64,000 nucleotides of DNA from Streptomyces sp. NBS 14/10 (GCF_002224125.1 NZ_NCSM01000004.1:62001-126000); one strand, 5' to 3'; shown: positions 43,684 to 52,273, counted from the first letter of the stretch. Notes: a model not told the origin generated them from the letters alone. A program made the numbers and translations.

Positions 43684-44664
43684 TCAGCCGATGCGGATGC
43701 CGAGCGAGTAGGCGGTGAGTGACGAGGGGTCCGACGCGAGGTGGTCCTTGGAGGCCGCGCTGAAACTCGGCGTCTGGGTGGTGGCCGGTTCGAGCTTCCA
43801 GAGCAGGCTGCCCGCGCCGTGGTAGTGCACCTCCGCGCCGCCGCCCGTCAGCGCGTACCCGGGAGCCACCGAGGCGACGGCCGCCGGGTGCGCGGTCTGG
43901 GTGGAGTCGGACCTGGAGATGCTGGTGAGGACCCGGCCGACCGGGAGGTTTCGCTTCAGCGCGATCGCGTACACCCGGAGATTGGCCGGATCGGAGGCCA
44001 GATGGTCCTTCGACCGCGCCTTCCACGAGGTCTCGGTGGCGGGGAAGGAGGCCGTGGCCAGATTGCCCTGGCCGTGCCACTCCACCTTGAAGCCGCCGCC
44101 GACCAGCACATAGTCGTTCGACGACGGAATTCCGGCCTCGGCCTCCGGATGCGGGGCGGTGCCGCTGTCCGCGCGCGACACATACACCGACCGCAGCAGC
44201 TCGTCGCGGCTCATCCCGGCGATCTTCAGGCCGATGACATACGACACCAGCTCATGCGGCTGATCCGCGCGATGGTCCTTCGAGCTGACGGTCCAGCCCG
44301 ACAGGTCGTCGGTGGGGTACGAGGCGGTCAGCAGCGCGCCCTCGGGGTACTCCATCCCGGTGGCGCCACCCCCGATGGCGATCATGTCACCGTCGCCGAC
44401 CAGCACGGTCTCGTCGATCCAGTGCTGCTGGGGCGGGCTGCCGCGGTGTGAGAACACCGACACCGTCACCAGGCCCGAAGCGTCGTAGAAGGTGTTCAGC
44501 CGCGTCCCGACGGTGTTCATCACCCGTCTCGGTCCTGTCGGCGAGGCCGTGGCCGTGGGCGTGGGTTTGGCCGAGGCCGCGGCCGTTCCACCGCCCATGG
44601 CGCCGAGGGCGGAGGCCCCCGCCACGGCCGACGCCGCTCTCAGTAAGTCTCTTCTGCTCCGCAT
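43684..44664 (-). CDS. Tat-exported protein with three tandem repeats and a TTA codon
   Basis: A 326-aa exported protein of unknown function. The twin-arginine signal is MRSRRDLLRAASAVAGASAL. The mature part holds three modules of about 85 residues, each with a GGGA/GGG(F) turn and ending in a signature: SKDHRADQPHELVSYVIGLKI, SKDHLASDPANLRVYAIALK and SKDHLASDPSSLTAYSLGIRI. A beta-rich, propeller- or lectin-like fold is plausible but unproven. Codon 7 (DLLR) is TTA (44644-44646), implying bldA-dependent expression. GGAG upstream supports the start. It lies immediately downstream of the HopA1/APH pair on the same strand (38-bp gap), so it may be the last gene of that operon. Confidence 0.75.
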   Translation of the reverse strand: MRSRRDLLRAASAVAGASALGAMGGGTAAASAKPTPTATASPTGPRRVMNTVGTRLNTFYDASGLVTVSVFSHRGSPPQQHWIDETVLVGDGDMIAIGGGATGMEYPEGALLTASYPTDDLSGWTVSSKDHRADQPHELVSYVIGLKIAGMSRDELLRSVYVSRADSGTAPHPEAEAGIPSSNDYVLVGGGFKVEWHGQGNLATASFPATETSWKARSKDHLASDPANLRVYAIALKRNLPVGRVLTSISRSDSTQTAHPAAVASVAPGYALTGGGAEVHYHGAGSLLWKLEPATTQTPSFSAASKDHLASDPSSLTAYSLGIRIG

Positions 44665-44702
44665 CGGTTCTCCGCTCGTCGAAGGTCACGTATCACATGG
44701 GG

Positions 44703-45872
44703 TCAGGACGGAAAGGAAGTCGACCGCAAGGTCAGCAGGGTGGCGGTGAGCAGGCCGGGGGAGGAGTGGTTGCGGGCGGGCTCTTCGGGGTCGGCCGCCG
44801 CGCCGCGCAGTGAGGCCGCGATCTCCCGTGCCAGGTCGGTGCGTTCGCGGTCCGCCGCGTACCGTACGACGCCCTCGGCGACCGCCGCCGCGCGGTGCTG
44901 CCCGAAACTCTGCCCGCCCCACCCGGGCCGGGTGTCCCGCGGCTCCCAGGCGACGGCGAGGCCCGGGAGCAGGCGTTGCGCGAAGACGGAGGTGTCCGCG
45001 CCGATGCCCGGCAGCCGGTGCACGGCTGCCGCCAGTGGGAACACCACGTCCGCGAGGTCCGCGTCGAGGTAGACCACGATGGCGTCGCGGCGCGGATACG
45101 CCCACGGACGCGAGAGGACCTTCGCCCGGTACGGCACCGACCGCGCGGCCAGCTCCGCCAGCAGGGCGCCCCACACCCGCGGGGCGGCGTCCGGGTACCG
45201 CAGATGGACGTACATCCGCAGCAGTTCGCGGTCCGCCCCGTCCGCCGGCCGCCCGTGGACCCCGTCCACCAGTAGGAACCCCGGTGACAGGGCCGGCCGC
45301 ACGGCGGGCAGTTCCGCGACCACCCGCGCGCCCGCGACCGGGGCCGCCCCCTCCGCCGACGCCACGGGCTCCGCGGCCTCAGGCGCCGACGTCACAACAG
45401 CCGGTATCGCGACGGCTGATGGAGCAGCCTCATGGGCCACCCGGGCCGGGCCCCGCACCGCCTCCGGCGGCAGGCTCACCCGCACCCGCCCCAGCTGCAC
45501 CGTGAGCAGGCCGCCGCGCGGCGCGGTGGTGTGCACCACCGCCTCGACAGGAGTGTGCGCATGTGGTGTCGCGGCGATCAGTCGGGCCTCGAAGGCGTGG
45601 TCGCGGCGCGGCAGTCGGGCCGGGGCGTCGGGTTCGAGCGCCGTTCCCGCGTGCCATCGCTCGTACAGCGCGGTGCCCAGGGCCAGCCGTACCTCGCGCG
45701 CGGTGTCGCCCGGGATAGGGCGATCCGCGAGCCATACGTCCGGCACGCCGTCCGGCCGGAGGCCGGGCAGACGCAGATCGGTCAGCGCGGCGCACAGGGC
45801 GGGCGACAGCGGGCCCGGCCCGGTCCGCCCTGACGCGTCCGTGGTGTCCGTGGTGTCCGAGGTGCCCGTCAT
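44703..45872 (-). CDS. HopA1-domain protein (candidate RiPP dehydration lyase)
   Basis: A 389-aa protein. The C-terminal half matches the T3SS effector HopA1 family: LLRMYVHLRYPDAAPRVWGALLAELAARSVPYRAKVLSRPWAYPRRDAIVVYLD, then GADTSVFAQRLLPGLAVAWEP and GQSFGQHRAAAVAEGVV. HopA1 proteins partner with APH-fold kinases in thioamitide (TvaC/TvaD) and class V lanthipeptide (LxmK/LxmY) pathways, where the kinase phosphorylates Ser/Thr and the HopA1 partner eliminates phosphate to give Dha/Dhb. Residues ~1-150 form the N-terminal domain (ALCAALTDLRLPGLRPDG..., LYERWHAGTALEPDAP), and a low-complexity Ala/Pro/Val linker follows at ~160-205. The start ATG 45872 overlaps the kinase stop by 4 bp (ATGA). 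The dehydration role is inferred from family and context. Confidence 0.8.
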   Translation of the reverse strand: MTGTSDTTDTTDASGRTGPGPLSPALCAALTDLRLPGLRPDGVPDVWLADRPIPGDTAREVRLALGTALYERWHAGTALEPDAPARLPRRDHAFEARLIAATPHAHTPVEAVVHTTAPRGGLLTVQLGRVRVSLPPEAVRGPARVAHEAAPSAVAIPAVVTSAPEAAEPVASAEGAAPVAGARVVAELPAVRPALSPGFLLVDGVHGRPADGADRELLRMYVHLRYPDAAPRVWGALLAELAARSVPYRAKVLSRPWAYPRRDAIVVYLDADLADVVFPLAAAVHRLPGIGADTSVFAQRLLPGLAVAWEPRDTRPGWGGQSFGQHRAAAVAEGVVRYAADRERTDLAREIAASLRGAAADPEEPARNHSSPGLLTATLLTLRSTSFPS

Positions 45873-47020
45873 GCGTCGTCCCCCAGCCCGAGTACGTCGA
45901 CGAACCGCGCGGGCGCGAGGAGCGCGCCGCGCCCCACGCCCGCCGTCCCCCGCTGGACGGCCGTCAGGCGGGCGCTGTGCGTGGCGGTGGCGAGCACCCG
46001 GTCGAACAGATGCCACCCGGCGTAGGCCACCGCCCGCTTTGCGAGGCCCGGGTCGGCCGTAGGCCGGGCCCCGCGGTACCCCCGCCAGAACGCGGCGATC
46101 AGCGGCCGTACGGCGTCGAGTCGGTCGGCGCCGCCGCGTACCAGGGACGCGTGGGTGCCGCCGTCGGCACCGGCCGCGTCTTCCTGGGCGTCAGGTTCGA
46201 ACTCGGTGAACATCAGCGTCGCCGCGCGGAACAGCCACTGTCCGACGAAGCCGCCGATATCGCGGGCCGGATCGGCGAGGCGGAACTCCTCCCAGTCGCA
46301 CAGATGCAGCTCGTCCCCGTGCAGCAGAAACTGATCCAGCCTCAGATCGCCGTGGGCCGGTGTCGGCTCGGCGGCGCCCGAGCGCTCGCCGAGCACGCGC
46401 AGCGCGTTCTTGAGGTCGTCGTCGTGCTGCAGCAGCGCCCAGAAGGCGAGCTCGGCCGCGCTGCCGCGGGTGTACTCCGCCACGGTCAGAGCGGACAGCC
46501 GGGAGGCCAGGCCGCGCCCGTGGTGGGCCGCCGCCGCGGGCACACCGGCGGGGTGGAAGCCGTGCAGCTCTCCCACCGCCCGCCCGGCGCGGCGCGCCAG
46601 TTCGGCGTCGAACCGGCCCTCCTCCGCCAGCGCCGCTCCGGACACCGCGCCCTCCAGCAGGGCGTAGACCAGGACCAGCGCCTCACGGTCGCCGCCGAGG
46701 AAGACCGGGGCGCTCCAGCTGAACGGCCCGGTCGCGGCCCGCACCACCTGGAAGGCGTACGCCCGGTCGAAACGCGCCGTCGCGTCGGGCGCCCGCCGGT
46801 CCAGCCGTTTGACGAAGACCTGCTGGCCGTCCTCGGTGCGGCCCGCCCAGTTGTCGTTGCGGCCCGGGTGGCTGACGAGCCCGTCCGGCACCAGCGGCGG
46901 GAGGCCGAGCCGCCTCAGCGCGCGCGCCACTTCGGGCGCCTCCGAGAGCGGTACGGGGGCCAGATCGTGCCGTGAGGCGTCCGGTGCGCCGTACACATCC
47001 TCCGGAATCGTCGCTGTCAT
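45869..47020 (-). CDS. APH-fold kinase (candidate RiPP Ser/Thr kinase)
   Basis: A 383-aa phosphotransferase-fold protein paired with the HopA1 protein. Visible motifs are VFVKRLDRR (ATP Lys), AHGDLRLDQFLL (catalytic loop HxDxxxxQ, with Gln in place of the usual Asn) and LCDWEEFRLADPARDIG (metal motif). The HGDLRxDQ variant is what I recall from RiPP-associated kinases of class V lanthipeptide and thioamitide loci. The start is ATG 47020 (MTATIPEDVY); ATG 47038 is an alternative, and neither has a clear ribosome-binding site. It is the first gene of the minus-strand operon (kinase, HopA1, perhaps the Tat protein), divergent from the peptide gene at 47345. Confidence 0.8.
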   Translation of the reverse strand: MTATIPEDVYGAPDASRHDLAPVPLSEAPEVARALRRLGLPPLVPDGLVSHPGRNDNWAGRTEDGQQVFVKRLDRRAPDATARFDRAYAFQVVRAATGPFSWSAPVFLGGDREALVLVYALLEGAVSGAALAEEGRFDAELARRAGRAVGELHGFHPAGVPAAAAHHGRGLASRLSALTVAEYTRGSAAELAFWALLQHDDDLKNALRVLGERSGAAEPTPAHGDLRLDQFLLHGDELHLCDWEEFRLADPARDIGGFVGQWLFRAATLMFTEFEPDAQEDAAGADGGTHASLVRGGADRLDAVRPLIAAFWRGYRGARPTADPGLAKRAVAYAGWHLFDRVLATATHSARLTAVQRGTAGVGRGALLAPARFVDVLGLGDDA

Positions 47021-47344
47021 ATGCGAAACGCTAGGCATGGCTGCGAACAGGCGGAAAGTGGCAGGACTTCGCCTGGCAGACCTCCGGACGGACAGCGGCG
47101 GGGCCGTGCCAGGGGCAGGAATCTGTCAGTTTCGCGCCGTGGCGGGCGCCCCCGGCGGGCGCCGCCGCGCCGACTGCCGTCGGCCCCTCGGGGTTGGGCC
47201 AGTTTCCTGCGGGTGTCCGGGCCGGGCGACGGCTGCTGGGATCGAGGGGACGGACGGGAGGCGGGCCGGGGGCGGACCCGCGCCCGTCCGTGCGTCCGTA
47301 CTCGACACCGCCCGTGCCATCAACGACCCGAGGAGTCAGCCGTT
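47021..47344. promoter_or_regulatory. 324-bp divergent intergenic region of the putative RiPP locus
   Basis: No gene is seen. It must hold the promoters of the kinase operon (leftward) and the peptide gene (rightward). GGCGGGCGCC occurs twice (47141-47150 and 47154-47163), and TGGCAG twice near 47069-47087. GAGGAG at about 47330 is the ribosome-binding site of the peptide gene. No promoter hexamer is convincing. Confidence 0.5.
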
Positions 47345-47515
47345 ATGAGCGCCATCGACCTGATGGGCGGTTACGCCGCCTACACCACGCCCGACGCCGC
47401 CGTCGCGGAGCTCGCCACCACCCGGACCGTCCACGACCCGGACGCCTCCGCCATCACGACCATCATCATCACCACCACGCTCTCGCTGCTGACCACCATC
47501 ACCAAGGGCGACTGA
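47345..47515 (+). CDS. Putative RiPP precursor peptide, Thr-rich and Cys-free (56 aa)
   Basis: Starts MSAIDLMGGYAAYTTPDAAV; an acidic/Ala-rich leader of ~35 residues ends around VHDPDASA. The last 20 residues, ITTIIITTTLSLLTTITKGD, contain eight Thr and one Ser among Ile/Leu and no Cys. There is no Cys anywhere in the peptide. GAGGAG about nine bases upstream of ATG 47345 supports translation, and the perfect terminator at 47558-47593 fits a short, highly expressed transcript. It is divergent from the APH/HopA1 operon, whose products convert Ser/Thr to dehydroamino acids in known RiPP classes. The likely product is a Dhb-rich peptide without (amino)vinyl or lanthionine cysteine rings. Cleavage site and modifications are inferred. 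Confidence 0.7.
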   Translation: MSAIDLMGGYAAYTTPDAAVAELATTRTVHDPDASAITTIIITTTLSLLTTITKGD

Positions 47516-47557
47516 CCCGAGAGGCATAGAGGCCGAGAGGCCAAGAGCAGGGAAGGC

Positions 47558-47593
47558 CAGGGCCCCGCCGACGTTCGCGTCGGCGGGGCCCTG
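47558..47593. terminator. Perfect 16-bp hairpin terminator with TTCG loop
   Basis: CAGGGCCCCGCCGACG (47558-47573) and its exact complement (47578-47593) flank a TTCG tetraloop. It lies 42 bp after the peptide stop and 17 bp before the XRE gene stop, so it is bidirectional. Confidence 0.9.
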
Positions 47594-47609
47594 CCGTGTC
47601 ACGCCGCCG

Positions 47610-48080
47610 TCAACCGCGCTCGCGGCGCCGCTTCGCGCTGCCCTTCTCCGCCTTCGTCTCGGCCGCGGCCTCCGCCTCGCGCCGGGCGATCGCGTCGATC
47701 ACATCGCTGATCGTGCCCAGCCCCTCGGGGGAGAGGTTCACCGCGCGCAGCGCCACGTCCCGTACGCCCGCGTCGCGCAGCGCGCCGAGCAGTTCGAGCT
47801 CGCGGGCGATCTCCGCGCCCTGTTCGTCGTCGAAGAAGTAGGCCGGGGGGACCTGGAAGAACTGGGCCAGCGCCTCCAGATGGCGCTTGGTCGGGTTGTC
47901 CCGCCGCCCGGTGCGCAGCTGCCACAGATAGGTGGCCGAGAAGGTCTCGCCGGTGGCCTCGCGGCAGGCCCGGGCCACTTCCTCATGGCTGTGCTGCTGG
48001 CGGTCGGGCCGGCGCACGATCTTGAAGAGAGTGTCGATCTTGTCGGCCAGCGCCGACGGCGTGGGCTCCTCCCCTGTCAC
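47610..48080 (-). CDS. XRE-family helix-turn-helix regulator
   Basis: A 156-aa DNA-binding protein. The N-terminal HTH spans ~8-80 (ALADKIDTLFKIV, SHEEVARACREATGETFSATYLWQLRTGRRDNPTKRHLEALAQFFQVPPAYFFDDE), followed by a helical region and a Lys/Arg-rich tail. This HTH type is common in Streptomyces next to ImmA/IrrE and MAB_1171c-like genes, as here. GTG 48080 has AGAGAGG about six bases upstream. It is divergent from the LuxR-type ATPase regulator and convergent with the peptide gene, so it may regulate the RiPP locus (inference). Confidence 0.88.
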   Translation of the reverse strand: MTGEEPTPSALADKIDTLFKIVRRPDRQQHSHEEVARACREATGETFSATYLWQLRTGRRDNPTKRHLEALAQFFQVPPAYFFDDEQGAEIARELELLGALRDAGVRDVALRAVNLSPEGLGTISDVIDAIARREAEAAAETKAEKGSAKRRRERG

Positions 48081-48243
48081 GGCGCACCTCTCTCGTTCGC
48101 GCCCGCCGTGGCTCTTCGGCGGGCGACAGCAGACATAGGTCCTCAACGTGTCGCCATTCATTCTAGTTGACAGGTAGCCCAGCTGGTGTGCAGGATTTTC
48201 CACACAACATTCATCTCAGCTCACACACTCCGTGGAGCCGTCC

Positions 48244-50979
48244 ATGACCGATCCGCCCGACCGCGAGATCTTCGGACGGGACCGTGAGATCTCCGAACTG
48301 CTGGCGCTCCTGACGGACACGGCCACACTGGGCGTGGTGCTCTCCGGCGGGCCCGGCATCGGCAAGACACGGCTGGCCCGAGCGGTCGCGTCCGCGTACG
48401 CGTCGGTGAGCGGGGCCGAGACGATCGGCTTCGACGGCTCCGCGTACGAGGACCCCGGCGCGGCGCTCATCCGGCTCGTCGCGCGCCTCCGTGAGCGCCC
48501 AAGGGCCGCCAGGGACGGGGGACCTGGCGGCGTCGGCGCGCCGCCGCTCATCCTGGTCGAGGGCCTGGTCGAGGGCCTGGCCGAGGCCGATCACGGGGGC
48601 GTGCCGGCCGCGGTGGCGCGCGCCGGCGTCAGGCTGATCGTCACCGCCCGCGAGCCGCTGGCCGCCGCGTCCTCTGCGGGCTTTGCGGCCCGTACGGTCG
48701 GGCCGCTGCCCGTCCCGTTCGACTGCTCGGCGCTCGACCTCGACAGCATGTGCCGCATCCCGTCCGTGCGGCTGTACGTGGCCTCCTTACGCGCCCTGAA
48801 CCCCGCGTTCCGGGTCCAGCACGACAACCAGGAGGCGGTCGCCCGTACCTGCGCCGAACTGCGCGGCATCCCCGGCGCCCTGGTGCTGGCGGCGCGGATC
48901 GCCGCCCTGGAGGGGCCCGAAGTGCTCTGGGCCGCGCTGGACGGGCGCTTCGACCCCGGACCCGAGGGCCCCCCGGGGGCCGGTGGCGACAGCGGCAGCC
49001 TCGCGCGGCTGCTCGACGCGTACGGCGGCCCGGCCCCCGCCACGCCCTCGTCCCGCGCCACGCCCTCGCCCCGCGCGGCGGCCACGGACCCGGACGCGTC
49101 CGTACGGGCGCGGCGCCACCCCGAACTGGGCGACGCCGAACGCCGACTGCTCGCCTGCTCCCGGCTCTTCAGCGGCGGGGCCGGGCCCGAGGCGCTGAGA
49201 CGGATCGCCGGCGTCCCCCTCAACGCGTTCCCGGCGGCGCTCGAGACCCTGCTCGGCCGCCATCTGCTGAGCGTGTCCGCGCTTCCGTCCGGCCGTCTCG
49301 ACGGGTTCACCCGCACCCGGCTGCACATCCCCTTCGAGCCGTCCGTACCCACCGCCGGGCCGGATTCCGCCCCCGCCCCCGCCCACGACAACCCGCGCCT
49401 CTCGCACGCCCGTTACTACGCCGAGCTGGCGCGCACCGCCGCGCGCCGCATCGCCGAAGGCGACCAGTACGCCGGGATCACGGCCTTCCGGAGCGAGGAG
49501 CGCAACATCCGCTGCGCCCTGGACACCCTGATCGGCGTCGGCGCGGCGGACGAGGCGACCGCCCTGGTCGACCATGCGCGTACGTACTGGTACGCCTCGG
49601 GCGCGCCGTTCACCTGGGCCGAGCGGCTGACCGCCCTGCCGGAGACCCCGGCCGATACGCCCCGGCGGACCCGGCTCAACCTGCTGCTGGCCGAAGCGGC
49701 GATCCGGGCCGGGGAGCCGGAGGCGGCCCTGGCCCTCCTCGGCCAGGCGGACGCGGACCGGGCCGCCGTGGTGGGCAGGGCGGAACGGGGGGACGAGGCC
49801 GCCGACGATGCCGAAGAGGCCCTGCTCGCGGCCCGGTTGCTGCACCTTCGAGGCATCGCCGAGGCTCCGCACCGGCCGGGTGAGGCGCTGGCCGCCCTGC
49901 ACACGGCGGTCGCGGGCCACCGGTCGCACATCGGCGACGGACACGCGCTCCACCGCGTCATGCTCGACGCCTCGCTCGCGGAATTCCTGCACGGCAGCCC
50001 GGCGAAGGCCATGGCCCTGGCGGTGGAGGCGCTTTCGGGCGCCATCCGCCGCCGCGACGTGCTGGTCTCCGGCACCGCCCTGCTCCAGCTGAGCGTCTTC
50101 GCCGCCGCGCGGGGTCGGGAGGCCGAGGCGGACGGCTATTTCGACCGGGCCGTGGCCGGTCTGCGAACCCTCGGCGCCCCCGCCGTGCTCGGCGCCCTGC
50201 TCTCGGTGCTGGGCACGCCCCTGCTGCCCAGGACCACGGCCCGCGCCGCCGACGTGGTCAGATGCCTGGGCGCCTGCCACGCGGCGCGCGGCGCCGGCGG
50301 GCTGCTCGACGAGCCTGGATACCCGGACTTCACGGTGGGGCGGCTGGAGGGGCATATGCGGCGCCACCTGGGCGAACGGGGCTTCCTCGCCGCTCTGTCG
50401 GACGGGGCCGGGACGCCGCTGCCCGACCTGGTCAAGGAGTTCGCGGCCCGTTGCGGTCGCTTACAGCCGGCGCCGGACCCCGACCCGGGCCGGAACCCGA
50501 ACGTGACCCGGAATCGGAACGTAACCCCGGACCCCTTGATGTCCGCGACCTCCGACCGCGACGCGGCCACGCCGACCAACCGCTCCCTGGCCACGGCCCG
50601 CCCTGAGCCCCGAGCGTCCGCGAAGCCGCACCCCCGCCCGGACCGCACCGCCCATCCGTACGCGGGACCGCCCGACGCCGACGGGCCGACGCTCCCGCCC
50701 GCGCCCGGGTGCGGCGGCCCGCTGCCCGGTGATCCGCTCACTCCCCGGCAGTCCCAGGTCTCTGCCCTGATCACACTCGGGCTGAGCAACAAGCAGATCG
50801 CCCGACGGCTGCAGATCTCGGAGTGGACGGTGGTGAATCACATCAGGGAGACCATGCGGAAGCTGGGCTGTTCCTCGCGGGTCGAGATAGCCAACTGGGT
50901 GCACCATACGACGGACGCCTCCGCGCTCAGCCCTTCCGCCCCGGCGCCGACGCGGGTGCCCGCTCCCGCCCCCGGCTGA
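48244..50979 (+). CDS. LuxR-type large ATPase regulator with two TTA codons
   Basis: A 911-aa regulator. An AAA-type ATPase at the N-terminus (Walker A SGGPGIGKTRLA near residue 35; LIVTAREPL sensor) is followed by helical/TPR-like repeats. A canonical LuxR/GerE HTH lies at residues ~832-880 (LTPRQSQVSALITLGLSNKQIARRLQISEWTVVNHIRETMRKLG). Two leucines are TTA: 48787-48789 and 50461-50463, so expression should depend on bldA. GGAG six bases before ATG 48244 supports this start over GTG 48232. A Pro/Arg/Ala-rich linker of about 90 residues precedes the HTH. It lies 164 bp from the divergent XRE gene, and its 3' end overlaps the convergent MAB_1171c-like gene by 53 bp. It is a candidate activator of the neighbouring RiPP genes. 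Confidence 0.88.
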   Translation: MTDPPDREIFGRDREISELLALLTDTATLGVVLSGGPGIGKTRLARAVASAYASVSGAETIGFDGSAYEDPGAALIRLVARLRERPRAARDGGPGGVGAPPLILVEGLVEGLAEADHGGVPAAVARAGVRLIVTAREPLAAASSAGFAARTVGPLPVPFDCSALDLDSMCRIPSVRLYVASLRALNPAFRVQHDNQEAVARTCAELRGIPGALVLAARIAALEGPEVLWAALDGRFDPGPEGPPGAGGDSGSLARLLDAYGGPAPATPSSRATPSPRAAATDPDASVRARRHPELGDAERRLLACSRLFSGGAGPEALRRIAGVPLNAFPAALETLLGRHLLSVSALPSGRLDGFTRTRLHIPFEPSVPTAGPDSAPAPAHDNPRLSHARYYAELARTAARRIAEGDQYAGITAFRSEERNIRCALDTLIGVGAADEATALVDHARTYWYASGAPFTWAERLTALPETPADTPRRTRLNLLLAEAAIRAGEPEAALALLGQADADRAAVVGRAERGDEAADDAEEALLAARLLHLRGIAEAPHRPGEALAALHTAVAGHRSHIGDGHALHRVMLDASLAEFLHGSPAKAMALAVEALSGAIRRRDVLVSGTALLQLSVFAAARGREAEADGYFDRAVAGLRTLGAPAVLGALLSVLGTPLLPRTTARAADVVRCLGACHAARGAGGLLDEPGYPDFTVGRLEGHMRRHLGERGFLAALSDGAGTPLPDLVKEFAARCGRLQPAPDPDPGRNPNVTRNRNVTPDPLMSATSDRDAATPTNRSLATARPEPRASAKPHPRPDRTAHPYAGPPDADGPTLPPAPGCGGPLPGDPLTPRQSQVSALITLGLSNKQIARRLQISEWTVVNHIRETMRKLGCSSRVEIANWVHHTTDASALSPSAPAPTRVPAPAPG

Positions 50980-52273
50980 GCCGGAGTTCGGCGGGCACCC
51001 GGGAGCGTACGGGCCGCTCCGCCGCGGACCGGGCGAACGCGTCGGCCACCCGTACCAGCCAGGCCGCCTCGGCGTCGACCGTGCCCCGGATCGGCCGAAC
51101 GGCGGGACCGGAGGCGGGGCTGGAAGCCGGACCGAAGGCAGGGCTGGAAGCGGGACCGGGAGCGTTGCCGGCCGGGCCCGGGTCGCCGGGGCGTACGCCG
51201 CTGCTCGCCGCCACGATCGCCGCCGCGACGGCGGCGGCCTCCGCCTCCGCGGCGCGGGCCACCTCGGCCTCGACGCCCATCCCCACGTCCTCGCCGTCCG
51301 CAGCCGTCCCGGCCCCCTCCGCCGCGCCCCGTGGCGCGGCGTACGGGCGCAGCGCCAGGTAGCCGTCGCGGATCTCGATCACCCGGCGGTACAGCGCGAA
51401 CTCCGCGCTGCGCGGCGGCAGCCACGACAGCCGGCGGGTCCGGGTGCGCAGGGCGATCCCGGGGGCGGCGGCGTGGAGCGCCGACCAGAGCGGTTCCAGG
51501 GCGCGGTAGCGGCGGTACGCGCGCAGCCAGCGGGCGGGCGCCGTCACGGCGCCGCGCCACCAGGCGGCGGTCGCGCCCAGGCAGGCCAGCACCAGGCAGG
51601 AGGCGGCCAGCACCATGGCGACCGGGTCCGTGCCCGCGCCCTGACGGCCGGTGCGAGCCATGTTCTCGACGCCCGTCAGCCCCCACAGCGCCCACAGCCC
51701 GCCGACGCACGCGCTCGCGGTGACCAGCCGCAGCCCCGTACGGAACGGGCCCGGGCCCGAGCGCCGGATCTGGGCGTGGACCGGCAGCGCGAACAGGGTC
51801 AGGCTCCACAGGCTGTACAGCGTGAAGAGCACGTCGAACGCGACCAGCCCGGCCCTGCCGCTCGCCCCGGGGGCGACCACCTCGCCCTCCTCGACCACCG
51901 CGCCCGAGGCGAGGAAGCACACCGCGGCCACCGCGCACACGGCCACCGTGACCCGCACATGGCACCGCGGCGGGATGTGCCGGGCGTCGGGCAGATCGAG
52001 GGCCATCGCCGCCAGCGCCAGCCAGGCGAGCGCGGCCATCTCCAGTTCACGGCCGACGAAATGGGGCCACGCCTCGGCCGCGGCGGGCAGTACGTGGCCG
52101 GCCGCCGTCACCGTCGCGGGGGCGAGGACCGCCATCGCGGCGCCCATGCACACCCCGAACAGGCACAGTTGGCGGGTGCCCGGGGCGAACCGGCGTCTGC
52201 GCGCCAGCCGGAGCTCGTACCAGCCCACCGCCATCGCGGCGGCGGCGGGCAGGTAGCCGAGCAGGTCACCCAT
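50927..52273 (-). CDS. MAB_1171c-like integral membrane protein
   Basis: A 448-aa protein with about seven to eight hydrophobic segments in the first 240 residues (LLGYLPAAAAMAVGWYELRLARR, ALAWLALAAMALDLPD, VTVAVCAVAAVCFLA, VAFDVLFTLYSLWSLTLFAL, VMVLAASCLVLACLGATAAWW). A cytoplasmic C-terminus (RYRALEPLWSALHAAAPGIAL, LYRRVIEIRDGYLALRPY) and an Ala/Pro-rich insert follow. This matches the actinobacterial MAB_1171c putative transporter family usually found beside an ImmA/IrrE peptidase. The start ATG 52273 overlaps the peptidase gene end by 8 bp. Function is unestablished; it may be the membrane partner of the peptidase/XRE pair. Confidence 0.78.
   Translation of the reverse strand: MGDLLGYLPAAAAMAVGWYELRLARRRRFAPGTRQLCLFGVCMGAAMAVLAPATVTAAGHVLPAAAEAWPHFVGRELEMAALAWLALAAMALDLPDARHIPPRCHVRVTVAVCAVAAVCFLASGAVVEEGEVVAPGASGRAGLVAFDVLFTLYSLWSLTLFALPVHAQIRRSGPGPFRTGLRLVTASACVGGLWALWGLTGVENMARTGRQGAGTDPVAMVLAASCLVLACLGATAAWWRGAVTAPARWLRAYRRYRALEPLWSALHAAAPGIALRTRTRRLSWLPPRSAEFALYRRVIEIRDGYLALRPYAAPRGAAEGAGTAADGEDVGMGVEAEVARAAEAEAAAVAAAIVAASSGVRPGDPGPAGNAPGPASSPAFGPASSPASGPAVRPIRGTVDAEAAWLVRVADAFARSAAERPVRSRVPAELRLSRGRERAPASAPGRKG

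Noticed and set aside
47345..47515. Class V lanthipeptide or thioamitide with thioether or AviCys ring
   Set aside because: The peptide has no cysteine, so neither lanthionine nor aminovinyl-cysteine can form; only the dehydration step of those pathways is supported.
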